Positions 8,961 to 17,549 of a stretch of DNA of 60,515 bases are shown here, one piece after another. A program made the position numbers and the translations under genes. Source of the DNA: Mycoplasmatota bacterium. GTDB lineage: Bacteria > Bacillota_I > Bacilli_A > Acholeplasmatales > Acholeplasmataceae. A model generated the notes under the pieces. That model ran no database searches and was not told the DNA's origin. It worked only from the letters and a program-made list of their open reading frames with translations. The DNA is taken from the NCBI GenBank assembly GCA_024650045.1, contig JANKMU010000011.1:1-60515 (forward strand), read 5' to 3'. Position 1 is the first letter of the stretch, and every line of letters starts with the position of its first letter.

Positions 8961-8988
8961 TGGTTTATGTTATGCTAACTCATTTTTG

Positions 8989-9555
8989 TTATGAGATATC
9001 TACATCATTATAAAATGTATAGATGACGATTTGAACAATAGCATCACTTTCTTCAGTATATTGGACTTGAACTTGATCAATATAATAAATTAAATCCTGC
9101 TCATAAATAAGTTCAATAAAATCTAGTACATTTAATGGACTGTCAATAACAAAAGATATTGAAATTCTAACAAAATGAACTGAACTTGGTAAATCCTCAT
9201 CAAATGGAGAAGTAGCACTAGTGTTGAAAATTATTTGATAATTTTCAACAGCTGATAATCCAGATGTATTTTTCACTGACTCGATTTGATTACTAATACT
9301 TGACTGGCTAAAAGTATTAGGCAAATATTGAATGATTTCACTAATTGAATGATAAGTTACGGGTTCTTCTGACTGTAGTAATTGATCAATTTGATTTTGT
9401 ATTGCTTCTTCTTGATTTTTTAAATCATCAAGACGTTTTTGTTGAATGCTTTGAATCAATAAGTATCCACCAAGAACGACGATAAATACGATAAAGATAA
9501 ATAATAAGGTTCTATTTTGATTTATTTTTTTTCCGAAAACGTCATATTTACGCAT
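8989..9555 (-). CDS. PilO-like pilus alignment protein
   Basis: Probable PilO, the bitopic partner of PilN in the inner-membrane alignment complex of type IV pili. The 188 aa show the expected plan: short cytoplasmic N terminus (1-15), one membrane helix (about 16-34), a coiled coil (about 36-65, LDDLKNQEEAIQNQIDQL), then a small alpha/beta domain with ferredoxin-like strand pattern. Primary sequence similarity in PilO is always low, so the call rests on architecture and position. It overlaps the 3' end of the pilM-pilN fusion by 8 nt; an AGGTGA site is just inside that gene. Confidence 0.72.
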   Translation of the reverse strand: MRKYDVFGKKINQNRTLLFIFIVFIVVLGGYLLIQSIQQKRLDDLKNQEEAIQNQIDQLLQSEEPVTYHSISEIIQYLPNTFSQSSISNQIESVKNTSGLSAVENYQIIFNTSATSPFDEDLPSSVHFVRISISFVIDSPLNVLDFIELIYEQDLIYYIDQVQVQYTEESDAIVQIVIYTFYNDVDIS

Positions 9556-10999
9556 AATTCACTGTCACCTCCATAACAAGAGATTGAGTGAATTTGAAAA
9601 TAGGTTCACTTAACATCCAACGAGATAATTCTGTATTTCCTTCAACAATGCCATATTCCTCATATATTTGTAAGAGATATTCATAAAGTTCATGTTCTGT
9701 TAAAGCAGTAATTGTGATAACAATTTCGTTATCACTTGCATTGGTTTTATAGTTTAACAAATCAATATTTGTTTCCATTTCATTGATTAAATCTAGTACA
9801 TAGGATGATGGTGAATGCTTTTGTTCAACTAAAAAGTCATATGTATTACTATAGTCAATTTGTGTCGTTGTATAGGTTGGATTAGGTGGTGTCTCTTCAA
9901 TTAATAAGTCCAATTGTATTTGAAGATTATTAATTCTATTTTGCTGATATTTAATATCTTCATTCATTGTATGGAATGGAATATAAATCAAAGTAATTGC
10001 AGAAATGATTAAAAAAGCTAAGACAAATAAATAATTTGCATATAAGTTTAATCTATTGAGACGCTTAATATTAAAGTTATATTTGAAAGGTTTTTCTTTT
10101 TGGCTATATAGTACTGAAACATATGGTATAAACGATGCTAAATGAATATTTTTAGAGATCGGATCGTTTATTGCCATATGACACATTTTAGGATTTAAAT
10201 GCCCTAATTGATTAATAATCTTTTCTTGTATGTAATCTAAATCGACATAGTCATTGAAATTAAAAAAGATGGTTTTCTTGATTTCACTCTTTCCTTTTCT
10301 CATATTAAACTTATAGTAATTGTGAATGCGTTCAACAAAATTCTCAACCAGTTGACCGAAGTCTTCGCTATCACCATCTTCAACTTCGACTAAGTTAAAA
10401 ATGGTATTGTGATTCTCAATAATTTGAATACTAAATAATTTATCATATAAGGAAACCGTCATACTCGTTTCGTCTTTTTCATCGTTATTATTAATAAAAT
10501 GCTCATATAAAGGTAAGTTTGATACTTCATATTTAACTTCTCTAGCACCAAGACGTTCAAAAACATCACAATAGTCGTGAAGAAGGTTTTCATCAATAAT
10601 AAAAGCAATAACTCTTATTTCATTTTCATCTTCTTGTCTCACTGAATGTGTGATGACTGATTCTTCAAAAGGTAAATGGATGGTTTTTCCTAGATGACCT
10701 CTGATATACGATTCTATATTTTTTTTCAGAAGCTCATCTTTATTTATTCTAATATCACGAACCAAAACATTTTGATCATGAATAACATGTGTTATTTTTC
10801 TTGGTTTGATTTTATGTGTTTTAAATAAAACTCTCAAGTTTTCTAATAACAACTCTGGGTCTTTAATATATCCACTTTGAATGATATTAGATTCAAGCTT
10901 CATATAACCGTGTTGTGCTTTCTCTAAATCTTTTGCATGTTCAAAAAAACCTATGAAGTCATCTGTAAAAAATATACTCAAATCAATTCGTTTTTTCAT
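9548..10999 (-). CDS. PilM-PilN fusion, type IV pilus assembly
   Basis: A 483-aa protein joining two normally separate pilus proteins. Residues 1-300 resemble the actin-like cytoplasmic PilM (the LLENLRVLFKTHKIKPRKIT block and the following VRDIRI strand are typical). Residues 321-341 form one membrane helix, followed by a coiled coil (345-370) and a PilN-like ferredoxin-fold domain. The PilM phosphate loop, normally DIGSSSIK, is replaced by DLSIFFTDD, so ATP binding is doubtful. Natural PilM binds the short N-terminal tail of PilN, so fusion is mechanistically plausible. Lies between pilD and pilO. The start ATG has only a weak ribosome site. Confidence 0.78.
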   Translation of the reverse strand: MKKRIDLSIFFTDDFIGFFEHAKDLEKAQHGYMKLESNIIQSGYIKDPELLLENLRVLFKTHKIKPRKITHVIHDQNVLVRDIRINKDELLKKNIESYIRGHLGKTIHLPFEESVITHSVRQEDENEIRVIAFIIDENLLHDYCDVFERLGAREVKYEVSNLPLYEHFINNNDEKDETSMTVSLYDKLFSIQIIENHNTIFNLVEVEDGDSEDFGQLVENFVERIHNYYKFNMRKGKSEIKKTIFFNFNDYVDLDYIQEKIINQLGHLNPKMCHMAINDPISKNIHLASFIPYVSVLYSQKEKPFKYNFNIKRLNRLNLYANYLFVLAFLIISAITLIYIPFHTMNEDIKYQQNRINNLQIQLDLLIEETPPNPTYTTTQIDYSNTYDFLVEQKHSPSSYVLDLINEMETNIDLLNYKTNASDNEIVITITALTEHELYEYLLQIYEEYGIVEGNTELSRWMLSEPIFKFTQSLVMEVTVNYA

Positions 11000-11008
11000 A
11001 TTTATTCA

Positions 11009-11761
11009 TCACATCCCTAATAAACTGAAATACCAATTTAAGAAGTCTTGACCGTAAAAATAAACAATCAATGTAGCTATAAAAATGAAAGGTACTAAAG
11101 GTATTCCATTTTGCTTGTTTCTTAATTTAATCATACCATAGATAAATCCAAATAGTGATGCTAGAAATAGTGTTAATATACCCAGTTGGTAGGTAACTAA
11201 AAATCCAACAAAAATATAGATTTTTACATCTCCACCACCTAATGCGTCTTTTTTAGTTATTTTATGAGCAATAAATGCAATCAAAAAAAGTAATGTAAAC
11301 AAAATAACTGCTGACAATAAAAAAGTAAAAAATGACTTTTCAATGATTCGAATCAAAACAAGGGGTATCAATCCGATTATCCATACACGATCAATAACAA
11401 CATTGTATTTTATATCACTGATTGACTCAATCAAAAAAACAGATATCATAATGAGTGTAATCGCTAGTTCTAGAGTGAATCCAAATATAAGAAACGTCAT
11501 CATAAATAATAAGCCACCTAGTATTTCTAAAAGCAAATGACATATTGGAATCTTTGATTGACAATAATGACATCTCGATCGATTCATAAGATAACCTAAG
11601 ATAGGAATAACATCAATCCATCTTAATTGGTGATTGCATGATTCACAATGAGATCTGCCCATGATTGTTTCATGTTTAGGTATTCTGGTTGCTACAACAT
11701 GATAAAAAGAGGTCATTAGTGCACCTATTATAAACATGAATATCGCATAAAAAATAATCAT
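11009..11761 (-). CDS. pilD: Prepilin peptidase/N-methyltransferase (PilD/ComC type)
   Basis: Polytopic aspartic protease that cleaves type III signal peptides of prepilins and methylates the new N terminus. Zinc-type cysteines 39, 42, 64 and 67 (CESC, CHYC) mark the methyltransferase half. The two catalytic aspartates are Asp116 (SISDIKYNVVID) and Asp178 (GGGDVK). About seven to eight membrane helices. Start taken as the ATG at 11761 preceded by AGGTGAT; a GTG at 11770 with GAGG 6 nt upstream is equally possible and adds three residues. Substrates are the four prepilin-like genes in this locus. Confidence 0.93.
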   Translation of the reverse strand: MIIFYAIFMFIIGALMTSFYHVVATRIPKHETIMGRSHCESCNHQLRWIDVIPILGYLMNRSRCHYCQSKIPICHLLLEILGGLLFMMTFLIFGFTLELAITLIMISVFLIESISDIKYNVVIDRVWIIGLIPLVLIRIIEKSFFTFLLSAVILFTLLFLIAFIAHKITKKDALGGGDVKIYIFVGFLVTYQLGILTLFLASLFGFIYGMIKLRNKQNGIPLVPFIFIATLIVYFYGQDFLNWYFSLLGM

Positions 11762-11789
11762 AGTAATCACCTAAATCCTCTATGCAGAT

Positions 11790-11820
11790 TAAAGAAAAGG
11801 GAGGCTCTAGACGAACCTCC
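11790..11820 (-). terminator. Terminator/attenuator directly after the major pilin gene
   Basis: Strong stem GGAGGTTC/GAGCCTCC (8 bp, one G-U pair, 5-nt loop) followed by CTTTTCTTTA on the minus strand, 21 nt after the pilin stop and before pilD. Likely partial, reducing expression of the downstream machinery genes relative to pilin. Confidence 0.8.
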
Positions 11821-11841
11821 TGTATTCTTTTTAAGTGTTTG

Positions 11842-12228
11842 TTATGGAGTTACTAATCCTGTTTCCGTGTCAATTTCAAAACCATTAATAAAGATGGTTT
11901 CGTCGGCAAATGTTGCTGCTCCACTTGCTACAGTAAAATCAATATCAGCAGGTTGATGTGCACCATCTACAGTTAATGAGACAGTGTTTGTACCGAAGTT
12001 CATACCTAAATCAGCTAAATCATATGTTCCATCTGCTGCATCAAGTGAGAAAATTCTTACTGATTCTTCGATTGATGAAAAAGTAGCCTCTGCTGCTCTT
12101 GCTTCTTGTCTTTCAATTAAATTACCAATTGTAGGTACTGCGATAGCAGCAATAATTCCTAAAATGACAATAACAGCAAGTAACTCTATTAACGTTACAC
12201 CTTTTTTATTCTTAAGAATTTTAGTCAT
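11842..12228 (-). CDS. Type IV major prepilin
   Basis: Main pilus subunit candidate. A 10-residue basic leader (MTKILKNKKG) ends at the prepilin peptidase site G/V; the mature protein begins VTLIELLAVIVILGIIAAIA with the conserved Glu5 and a roughly 24-residue hydrophobic helix, then a small soluble domain without cysteines. Precursor 128 aa. A perfect AGGAGG lies 7 nt before the ATG at 12228; the longer ORF from 12276 is therefore rejected. Own strong promoter upstream and terminator downstream imply much higher expression than its operon neighbours. Position 1 is Val rather than the usual Phe. Confidence 0.92.
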   Translation of the reverse strand: MTKILKNKKGVTLIELLAVIVILGIIAAIAVPTIGNLIERQEARAAEATFSSIEESVRIFSLDAADGTYDLADLGMNFGTNTVSLTVDGAHQPADIDFTVASGAATFADETIFINGFEIDTETGLVTP

Positions 12229-12262
12229 ATTTTTTCCTCCTAATAACTCTCTTCTTATATTA

Positions 12263-12290
12263 ATCATATCACTCATTCTAAATATGTCAA
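12263..12290 (-). promoter_or_regulatory. Promoter of the major pilin gene
   Basis: TTGACA (12285-12290), 16-bp spacer, TATGAT (12263-12268) with a TGA extension. It lies in the gap between pilC and the pilin gene, inside the operon. Confidence 0.75.
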
Positions 12291-12324
12291 TATTACTTCA
12301 TTTTAATTAATGAAAATGTAATGT

Positions 12325-13545
12325 TTATATTTGTGATCCTAATGATAACATTGGCATCATTATTGCTAAAATCATGACAGCAACCAATGCATATACAACA
12401 ATGAGCAAAATCGGTTGAATAGAATTTTTTAATTGCTGAACTCTTAAATCAGAAATGCCATTATAATAATTAGATAAGTTCTCCATCAGTGTTGGAATAT
12501 TACCAGTTCTTTCTCCAGTTGATATCATTCTTGCCATAATGGGGTCTATATACTTACTTTCTTCAAATGCCTTTGAAAATGGTTTTCCATCTTCGATATA
12601 TGCTAATGTTTTCGTAATTAACTCTTTATAAACTACATTTGATAATACACCTCTTACCGTTTGAAGTGCTTTAACTGAGTTAACACCTTTTGATAACATC
12701 TGGCTTAGTGAATTAGCAATTAATATTTGATTATTCATTTGTATTAAACTACCGAATATTGGTATTTTCAATTTGAAAACCGAATACGCATAATGAAATC
12801 TTTTTACTTTTTTATTTAAAATGACTATCAACATTACAAATATAAATACACTGCTAAATATCAATAAAGCATTGTTTGCGAAAAATGTTCCTGTATTCAA
12901 AAAGAACTTAGTAATACCTGGTAATTCTGCTCCTTCGAATGATGAAAACAAACCGATAATTCTTGGAAAAACAAAAACTGTCATGCCTATCGATATTAAA
13001 AGTGCAGCTGCTAAATATACTAAAGGCATTCTTAATGCAGATTTAATATCATTCGTAATCTTGGTTTGATTCTCATAATATTCTGCCATTTTTAAAATCA
13101 TATCGCCAAGATTACCAGATAATTCTGCAACTTCTATCATTTGTACTAACAGATTAGGAAATTCTTTTGGTCTTTTTGAAAGTGCTTTTGAAAAAGATAT
13201 ACCGTTATTGATTTGTTGAAACAACTCAAAATACAACTTTCTTTGTGATCTATTTTCTTGTTGAATCGATAATAGTTCTAAAGCTGAGATTAATTTAATT
13301 CCTGCATTTAAAAGTGATCCTAATTGCTTTAAAAAGAAAATAAGTTGTTTGGTACTCATCACCTTACCAATAGTGATTTGATTCAACTTAGTTAATAGAT
13401 TACGGTATTCAATGACATTTTTAATCTCATAGTTTTTTGATTGAAGATATTTAATACAGACATTTCGATTTAATGCTTCAATCCTACCTCGAACCATTTT
13501 TCCTTCTGCATTCATCGCTAAATATTTAAAATTACGAAGTTCCAT
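12325..13545 (-). CDS. pilC: Pilus inner-membrane platform protein PilC (GspF family)
   Basis: Polytopic platform that couples the PilB motor to pilin insertion. The 406 aa contain the two repeated GspF domains (about 65-190 and 265-395), each beginning with a helix bundle such as FLKQLGSLLNAGIKLISALE and MNNQILIANSLSQMLSKGVN, and three membrane helices (about 168-190, 220-245, 375-398). The N-terminal domain (MELRNFKYLAMNAEGKMVRGRIEA) is typical for PilC. GGAG precedes the ATG by 8 nt. Starts 5 nt after the pilB stop. Confidence 0.93.
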   Translation of the reverse strand: MELRNFKYLAMNAEGKMVRGRIEALNRNVCIKYLQSKNYEIKNVIEYRNLLTKLNQITIGKVMSTKQLIFFLKQLGSLLNAGIKLISALELLSIQQENRSQRKLYFELFQQINNGISFSKALSKRPKEFPNLLVQMIEVAELSGNLGDMILKMAEYYENQTKITNDIKSALRMPLVYLAAALLISIGMTVFVFPRIIGLFSSFEGAELPGITKFFLNTGTFFANNALLIFSSVFIFVMLIVILNKKVKRFHYAYSVFKLKIPIFGSLIQMNNQILIANSLSQMLSKGVNSVKALQTVRGVLSNVVYKELITKTLAYIEDGKPFSKAFEESKYIDPIMARMISTGERTGNIPTLMENLSNYYNGISDLRVQQLKNSIQPILLIVVYALVAVMILAIMMPMLSLGSQI

Positions 13546-13550
13546 TCACA

Positions 13551-15209
13551 TCACTCCATCTCATTTGCTACTTTAAGAACTTCTTCAATTGATGTAACAC
13601 CTTCTCTAACCTTTTTCATACCTGATTCTAAAATGCTTCTCATACCTTCTGATTTTGCCTGCTTAGTTAATTCCGAAAGTCCAGCATTTTCAGCAATCAG
13701 TTTTTGCATGTTTTTTGTAATTGGTAAAACTTCGAAAATACCTGTACGACCTGCGTAGCCTTTATAGTTGCAAGATGGACAGCCTTTTGCTCTTTTAACA
13801 GTTTCTATGTCCATGCCGAACTTTTTAAACATAACAATTTCACTTGGTGTAGGTTCGTCATCAAACTTACATTCTGTACACAAACATCTCACTAAACGCT
13901 GTGAAATGATTCCAGATAGTGATGATGCAATTAAAAATGGTTCTATTTCCATGTCTAACAGTCTTGTTACTGTCTTAATGGCGTTATTCGTATGAATCGT
14001 TGATAATACCAAGTGTCCAGTCAAAGATGCTCTAATCGCAATCTCAGCGGTCTCAACGTCTCTAATTTCTCCAACCATAACGATATTAGGATCTTGTCTT
14101 AAAATAGAACGTAGAGCTTGAGCAAATGTTAAATTGACTTCCGGATGAACCTGTACTTGATTAACACCTGCCATTTTGATTTCAACAGGATCTTCTACCG
14201 TTACGATGTTTACATCTGGTTTATTTAACTCTTGAAGACAAGCATAAAGTGTTGTCGTTTTACCAGAACCTGTTGGTCCACTAACTAAAACAATTCCATT
14301 TGGTTGATCAATCATTTGTCTAACTAAACGCTCTTCTTTACTATCAAAACCAATTGCTGGTAATTTACTCATTGCTCCTGATAAATCTAAAATACGCATA
14401 ACAACTTTTTCACCACGTACAGTTGGTAATGTCGATATTCTTAAATCAATATTTTTTTGTTGAATCAGTGTTTGAATGCGTCCATCTTGAGGAACGCGTG
14501 TTTCTGTAATGTCCATTCCAGACATAACTTTAATACGTGAAATCATTTGATTATGTATTTTAATCGGAAATTCCTTGACTATATCTAATACGCCATCAAC
14601 CCGATATCTAATGAGTACCTTGTCATCTAGTGGGTCAATGTGAATATCACTTGCTCTTTGGAATACTGCAGATGTCAATATTTGGTTAACCAATTTAACC
14701 ATTGGAGTTTCTTCATCTAATTCTTCTTTAAACTCTTCTTCTTTGGAAATGCTTTGCTTAGCTCCTAATGCTTCTAATGTTCTAGTAAAACCGTAATATT
14801 TTTCAATTTGAGTTATGATCTCATTTTTAGGTGCAGAAAAAGCTTTTGGCCGGTAACCGGTCAAAACTCTTAATTCTTCATTTACAACAAAATCCAATGG
14901 ATCTGATGTCGCATACATAAGATTTTTTTCTTCTATGCGCAAAGGAATGATATTATGTCTTCTACAAAACTCCTCACTAACCATAGCTAAAACCTGCTCA
15001 TCAATTGTAAAATTAGATAAGGCAACGCGTTGAACACCTGTTGAATCTTCTAATGCCTTTAAAATTTGCATTTCTGTCGCATATTCTAAACGGCTTAATG
15101 TTTCACCTAATAATTCAGTAGGTTCTTTTTTATCTAAAGCATCATTTAATTGTTTTTCAGTTATAACTTTAGCTTCAAGTAAAATATCACCAATACGTCT
15201 TAATGCCAT
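13551..15209 (-). CDS. pilB: Pilus extension ATPase PilB (GspE family)
   Basis: Hexameric cytoplasmic motor for pilus polymerisation. The N-terminal MshEN/GspE-N domain is at 1-145; the ATPase core carries Walker A GPTGSGKT at 311-318, an Asp box (TVEDPVE), a Walker B-type GEIRD at 380-384 and the His box STIHTN. A C4 zinc site (Cys444, Cys447, Cys477, Cys480) marks it as PilB/GspE rather than the retraction ATPase PilT. Start taken as ATG 15209, 5 nt after AGGTGG; a GTG at 15218 overlaps that ribosome site. 552 aa. No PilT-type gene is present here. Confidence 0.95.
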   Translation of the reverse strand: MALRRIGDILLEAKVITEKQLNDALDKKEPTELLGETLSRLEYATEMQILKALEDSTGVQRVALSNFTIDEQVLAMVSEEFCRRHNIIPLRIEEKNLMYATSDPLDFVVNEELRVLTGYRPKAFSAPKNEIITQIEKYYGFTRTLEALGAKQSISKEEEFKEELDEETPMVKLVNQILTSAVFQRASDIHIDPLDDKVLIRYRVDGVLDIVKEFPIKIHNQMISRIKVMSGMDITETRVPQDGRIQTLIQQKNIDLRISTLPTVRGEKVVMRILDLSGAMSKLPAIGFDSKEERLVRQMIDQPNGIVLVSGPTGSGKTTTLYACLQELNKPDVNIVTVEDPVEIKMAGVNQVQVHPEVNLTFAQALRSILRQDPNIVMVGEIRDVETAEIAIRASLTGHLVLSTIHTNNAIKTVTRLLDMEIEPFLIASSLSGIISQRLVRCLCTECKFDDEPTPSEIVMFKKFGMDIETVKRAKGCPSCNYKGYAGRTGIFEVLPITKNMQKLIAENAGLSELTKQAKSEGMRSILESGMKKVREGVTSIEEVLKVANEME

Positions 15210-15210
15210 A

Positions 15211-16407
15211 TTAGCCACCTACCTTTTCTTGAATATTTTGTTCTATAATTTCATGAATAGGGAAATACTGTTCATTATATAAAGTGATTGTTACAGGATC
15301 TGATAAATTGGGTGTTATGGTTCTATAGAAGAAAACAACATAACCATCTACGCCAGTTTGTGTAACAACCTGATAAATGAATTCAGTATCGGTCTCAGTA
15401 ATGATTACCCCTGGTGTAGTTTCATCAATTTCAGGATTATCAATAATAATGGTTTGATATGGAATGATAACTTCAATATCTTGAGACGATTCATATTCAG
15501 TTATATATGGATATCCGATGAGTTTAAATGTAATTGAAGTGTCACTTAGTTTCTCCAATGTAATCGTATATCTGTGATTCAATCCATTGAAAAACGAAAA
15601 ATCATATTGATTTACTTTTAAAATCCTAACGTTACTTCCAATTTCTGCCCAAGTAGGCAGTGTTGGATTTTGTTCAAAAATAAAACCGTTAAAATGTGTT
15701 TCAATCATTAATTTTTGCATTGCGGATGCAATAATACTTAGTTGTGTGTTATTTAATGTTGTGTCACTTAAATAACTCAACATAGAAAATCTTGAGTTTT
15801 CAAAAATTTCAATCTCTTCGACTTCTTCAATTATTTTTGTGACATCTAAACTATCTATAGATGATATATTTGTTTCAGAGATTATGTGAATGCTTGTTGC
15901 TTCATCTAAATAATCAATCAATTGATAAACTTTTCTATTTTTCAATGTTCCCATATCTTCTAAAAGATCATCAATAAACCATTGATATGCGAATTGACTA
16001 ACTATAGATGTTGTGAACATATTTTCTAACTCATTTTTAAGTAATGTGTCATTCGTTGTGGATAATATAAAAAATGCTTGATTATTTTGATCTGGAGTCA
16101 TTTGATTAATGGTCTGGTCAATATCAAAATCAAACCAAGCTAAATCTATGATATATTCATTGTTTTGATATATGATTTTATAATCAGCTGTATTTTTCCA
16201 CTGTTGAACACGTTGAGTTAAGATGTTACCATACTGACTAGGTTCATAATTTCCTAAGTATATAAAACCAACACTGGTTTCCTCTACGTCTTTAGATAAA
16301 TCAAAAATAGACATGATAACAACTGCAAATATAACTGCAATTGAAACAGTTATCAATGAAACCATGAAATATAAGTTGCGTTTAAAAAAGCTTATAAACC
16401 GTTTCAA
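15211..16407 (-). CDS. Single-pass exported protein, possibly VanW/YoaR-like, in pilus operon
   Basis: First gene of the pilus operon, of uncertain function. One N-terminal membrane helix (about 10-33) is followed by a roughly 360-residue extracytoplasmic part. The region after the anchor (SVGFIYLGNYEPSQYG and the following strand-helix pattern) recalls the YoaR/PG-binding-4 domain, and 255-310 (FFNGLNHRYTITLEKLSDTS) resembles the end of a VanW domain; both are weak, so treat as tentative. Start is TTG at 16407 with AGAGGTGG just upstream; a GTG at 16416 lies within that site. Ends 1 nt before pilB. Confidence 0.62.
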   Translation of the reverse strand: MKRFISFFKRNLYFMVSLITVSIAVIFAVVIMSIFDLSKDVEETSVGFIYLGNYEPSQYGNILTQRVQQWKNTADYKIIYQNNEYIIDLAWFDFDIDQTINQMTPDQNNQAFFILSTTNDTLLKNELENMFTTSIVSQFAYQWFIDDLLEDMGTLKNRKVYQLIDYLDEATSIHIISETNISSIDSLDVTKIIEEVEEIEIFENSRFSMLSYLSDTTLNNTQLSIIASAMQKLMIETHFNGFIFEQNPTLPTWAEIGSNVRILKVNQYDFSFFNGLNHRYTITLEKLSDTSITFKLIGYPYITEYESSQDIEVIIPYQTIIIDNPEIDETTPGVIITETDTEFIYQVVTQTGVDGYVVFFYRTITPNLSDPVTITLYNEQYFPIHEIIEQNIQEKVGG

Positions 16408-16430
16408 TACTACCACCTCTACTTAGCCTT

Positions 16431-16439
16431 ATTATAGCA
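16431..16439 (-). promoter_or_regulatory. Extended -10 promoter of the pilus assembly operon
   Basis: Minus strand TGCTATAAT, 23 nt upstream of the TTG start of the first pilus gene. No clear -35. It lies in a roughly 150-nt divergent region shared with the plus-strand minor pilin operon. Confidence 0.5.
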
Positions 16440-16532
16440 AAGATGATGAAATAATTGTGAAATAGTATAATATTTTATAGTTAATTAAGTTATTCTTAAC
16501 AAATTAAACCAAATCTTTATCACTAAATATTA

Positions 16533-16538
16533 TATAAT
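16533..16538 (+). promoter_or_regulatory. Putative -10 of the minor pilin operon
   Basis: Plus strand TATAAT, 20 nt before the chosen start of the first minor pilin; no convincing -35 at 16-18 bp. It overlaps an in-frame ATG at 16537, which argues against that ATG as start. Confidence 0.4.
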
Positions 16539-16557
16539 GAAAGGTGTAGAGGATGTG

Positions 16558-17013
16558 ATGAATCTTATGAAAATACTCAATCACAAAGGATTCTCAATGC
16601 TAGAAGCACTTGCTTCTGTTTTTATCATTTCTCTAGTCCTCACAACAACTATCACAATTATTGCAAATGTACGCAACCAAGTATTAGCATCTGATCGTCA
16701 GATTGCTGCAATTGAGGTTGGGTCACAAATAAGAGATCAAATATATATGGATTATGATTATGATACTTTATCATTATGGATAGGAGACAGTGAAATTATT
16801 GTTGACTATGAAAACTGCAATGATATAGATAATCCAATATCTTGCTCATTATTTCAATATACACTTAACAATTTAACCTATGATGAAAATGTCTTGATCA
16901 TTTTCGAAGCACCAACAGAACAATCTATACAATTTCAAGTCATTCATTTTCGAGTAGAAATTGTTTATCATGATTCCAGAAAAATCCAGTTAGAAGGTAT
17001 TATTTATGGATAA
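16558..17013 (+). CDS. Minor prepilin-like protein 1
   Basis: Type IV pilin-like protein with type III signal: basic leader ending NHKG, then FSMLEALASVFIISL with Phe1 and Glu5, one hydrophobic helix, and a small strand-rich domain with one cysteine pair (ENCNDIDNPISC) that could form a disulfide outside the cell. 151 aa from the ATG at 16558, which has AGAGG 5 nt upstream. First of three prepilin-like genes in a plus-strand operon divergent from the pilus machinery; by order it may match PilV/GspI-type minor pilins, which is inference. Confidence 0.85.
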   Translation: MNLMKILNHKGFSMLEALASVFIISLVLTTTITIIANVRNQVLASDRQIAAIEVGSQIRDQIYMDYDYDTLSLWIGDSEIIVDYENCNDIDNPISCSLFQYTLNNLTYDENVLIIFEAPTEQSIQFQVIHFRVEIVYHDSRKIQLEGIIYG

Positions 17014-17536
17014 GAGAGGATTAGGGTTGCTTGAATTATTAGGTGCAATTATTATATTTGGATTGATGGTTTCAATGTTGTCTGTCCTTATTTCATTTAT
17101 AATCAATGCTAGTGACAAAATTTCAGAAAAAAGTAGAGCAAATACTGAAGGCATGTATTTGATTTCTACGATAGATTCCAAGTTTCGAGATTTTGGAGCT
17201 ACGGATTATCAAATATGTGATGATGGAGTTGATTGTATAATTATTGAAAGTCATTTTCAATATGTATTAAACGAAGATACACAAAGTATTGATTTAGAGA
17301 CATATGATCCTGCTTTGAAATTAGAATTTGAAATCATTGATGGTGGTTTATATATAGATGGAATACAAGTTATGCTGAGAGGTTTCACACTTCATGAAGA
17401 GAGTTCAATTGAAACAACAGTTTTAACAAATACTGTTCGTATAAAGTTTTATTTTGTTTTAGTATCTGATGACTTAAGCACTTATGCATTTACTGTAACA
17501 AAATCATTTGAAATACAAGAAATACCACAAACATAG
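17006..17536 (+). CDS. Minor prepilin-like protein 2
   Basis: Prepilin-like, 176 aa. Very short leader (MDKRG), then LGLLELLGAIIIFGLM with Glu5 of the mature form and a membrane helix, followed by a strand-rich extracellular domain with a single close cysteine pair (CDDGVDC). It overlaps the preceding gene by 8 nt; AAGG lies 9 nt upstream of its ATG. Position and size suggest a PilW/GspJ-type initiation-complex subunit (inference). Confidence 0.83.
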   Translation: MDKRGLGLLELLGAIIIFGLMVSMLSVLISFIINASDKISEKSRANTEGMYLISTIDSKFRDFGATDYQICDDGVDCIIIESHFQYVLNEDTQSIDLETYDPALKLEFEIIDGGLYIDGIQVMLRGFTLHEESSIETTVLTNTVRIKFYFVLVSDDLSTYAFTVTKSFEIQEIPQT

Positions 17537-17549
17537 GAGAATTTAACCA

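Noticed and set aside
13551-15209. UGA read as tryptophan as in Mycoplasma/Spiroplasma
   Set aside because: Many genes (pilB, rpsU-region neighbours, lepB, pilD) end in TGA at family-expected lengths, and Trp residues are encoded by TGG.
16537-16557. ATG at 16537 as start of minor pilin 1
   Set aside because: It overlaps the putative TATAAT and has no ribosome site; the ATG at 16558 has AGAGG at 5 nt and gives a normal-length leader.
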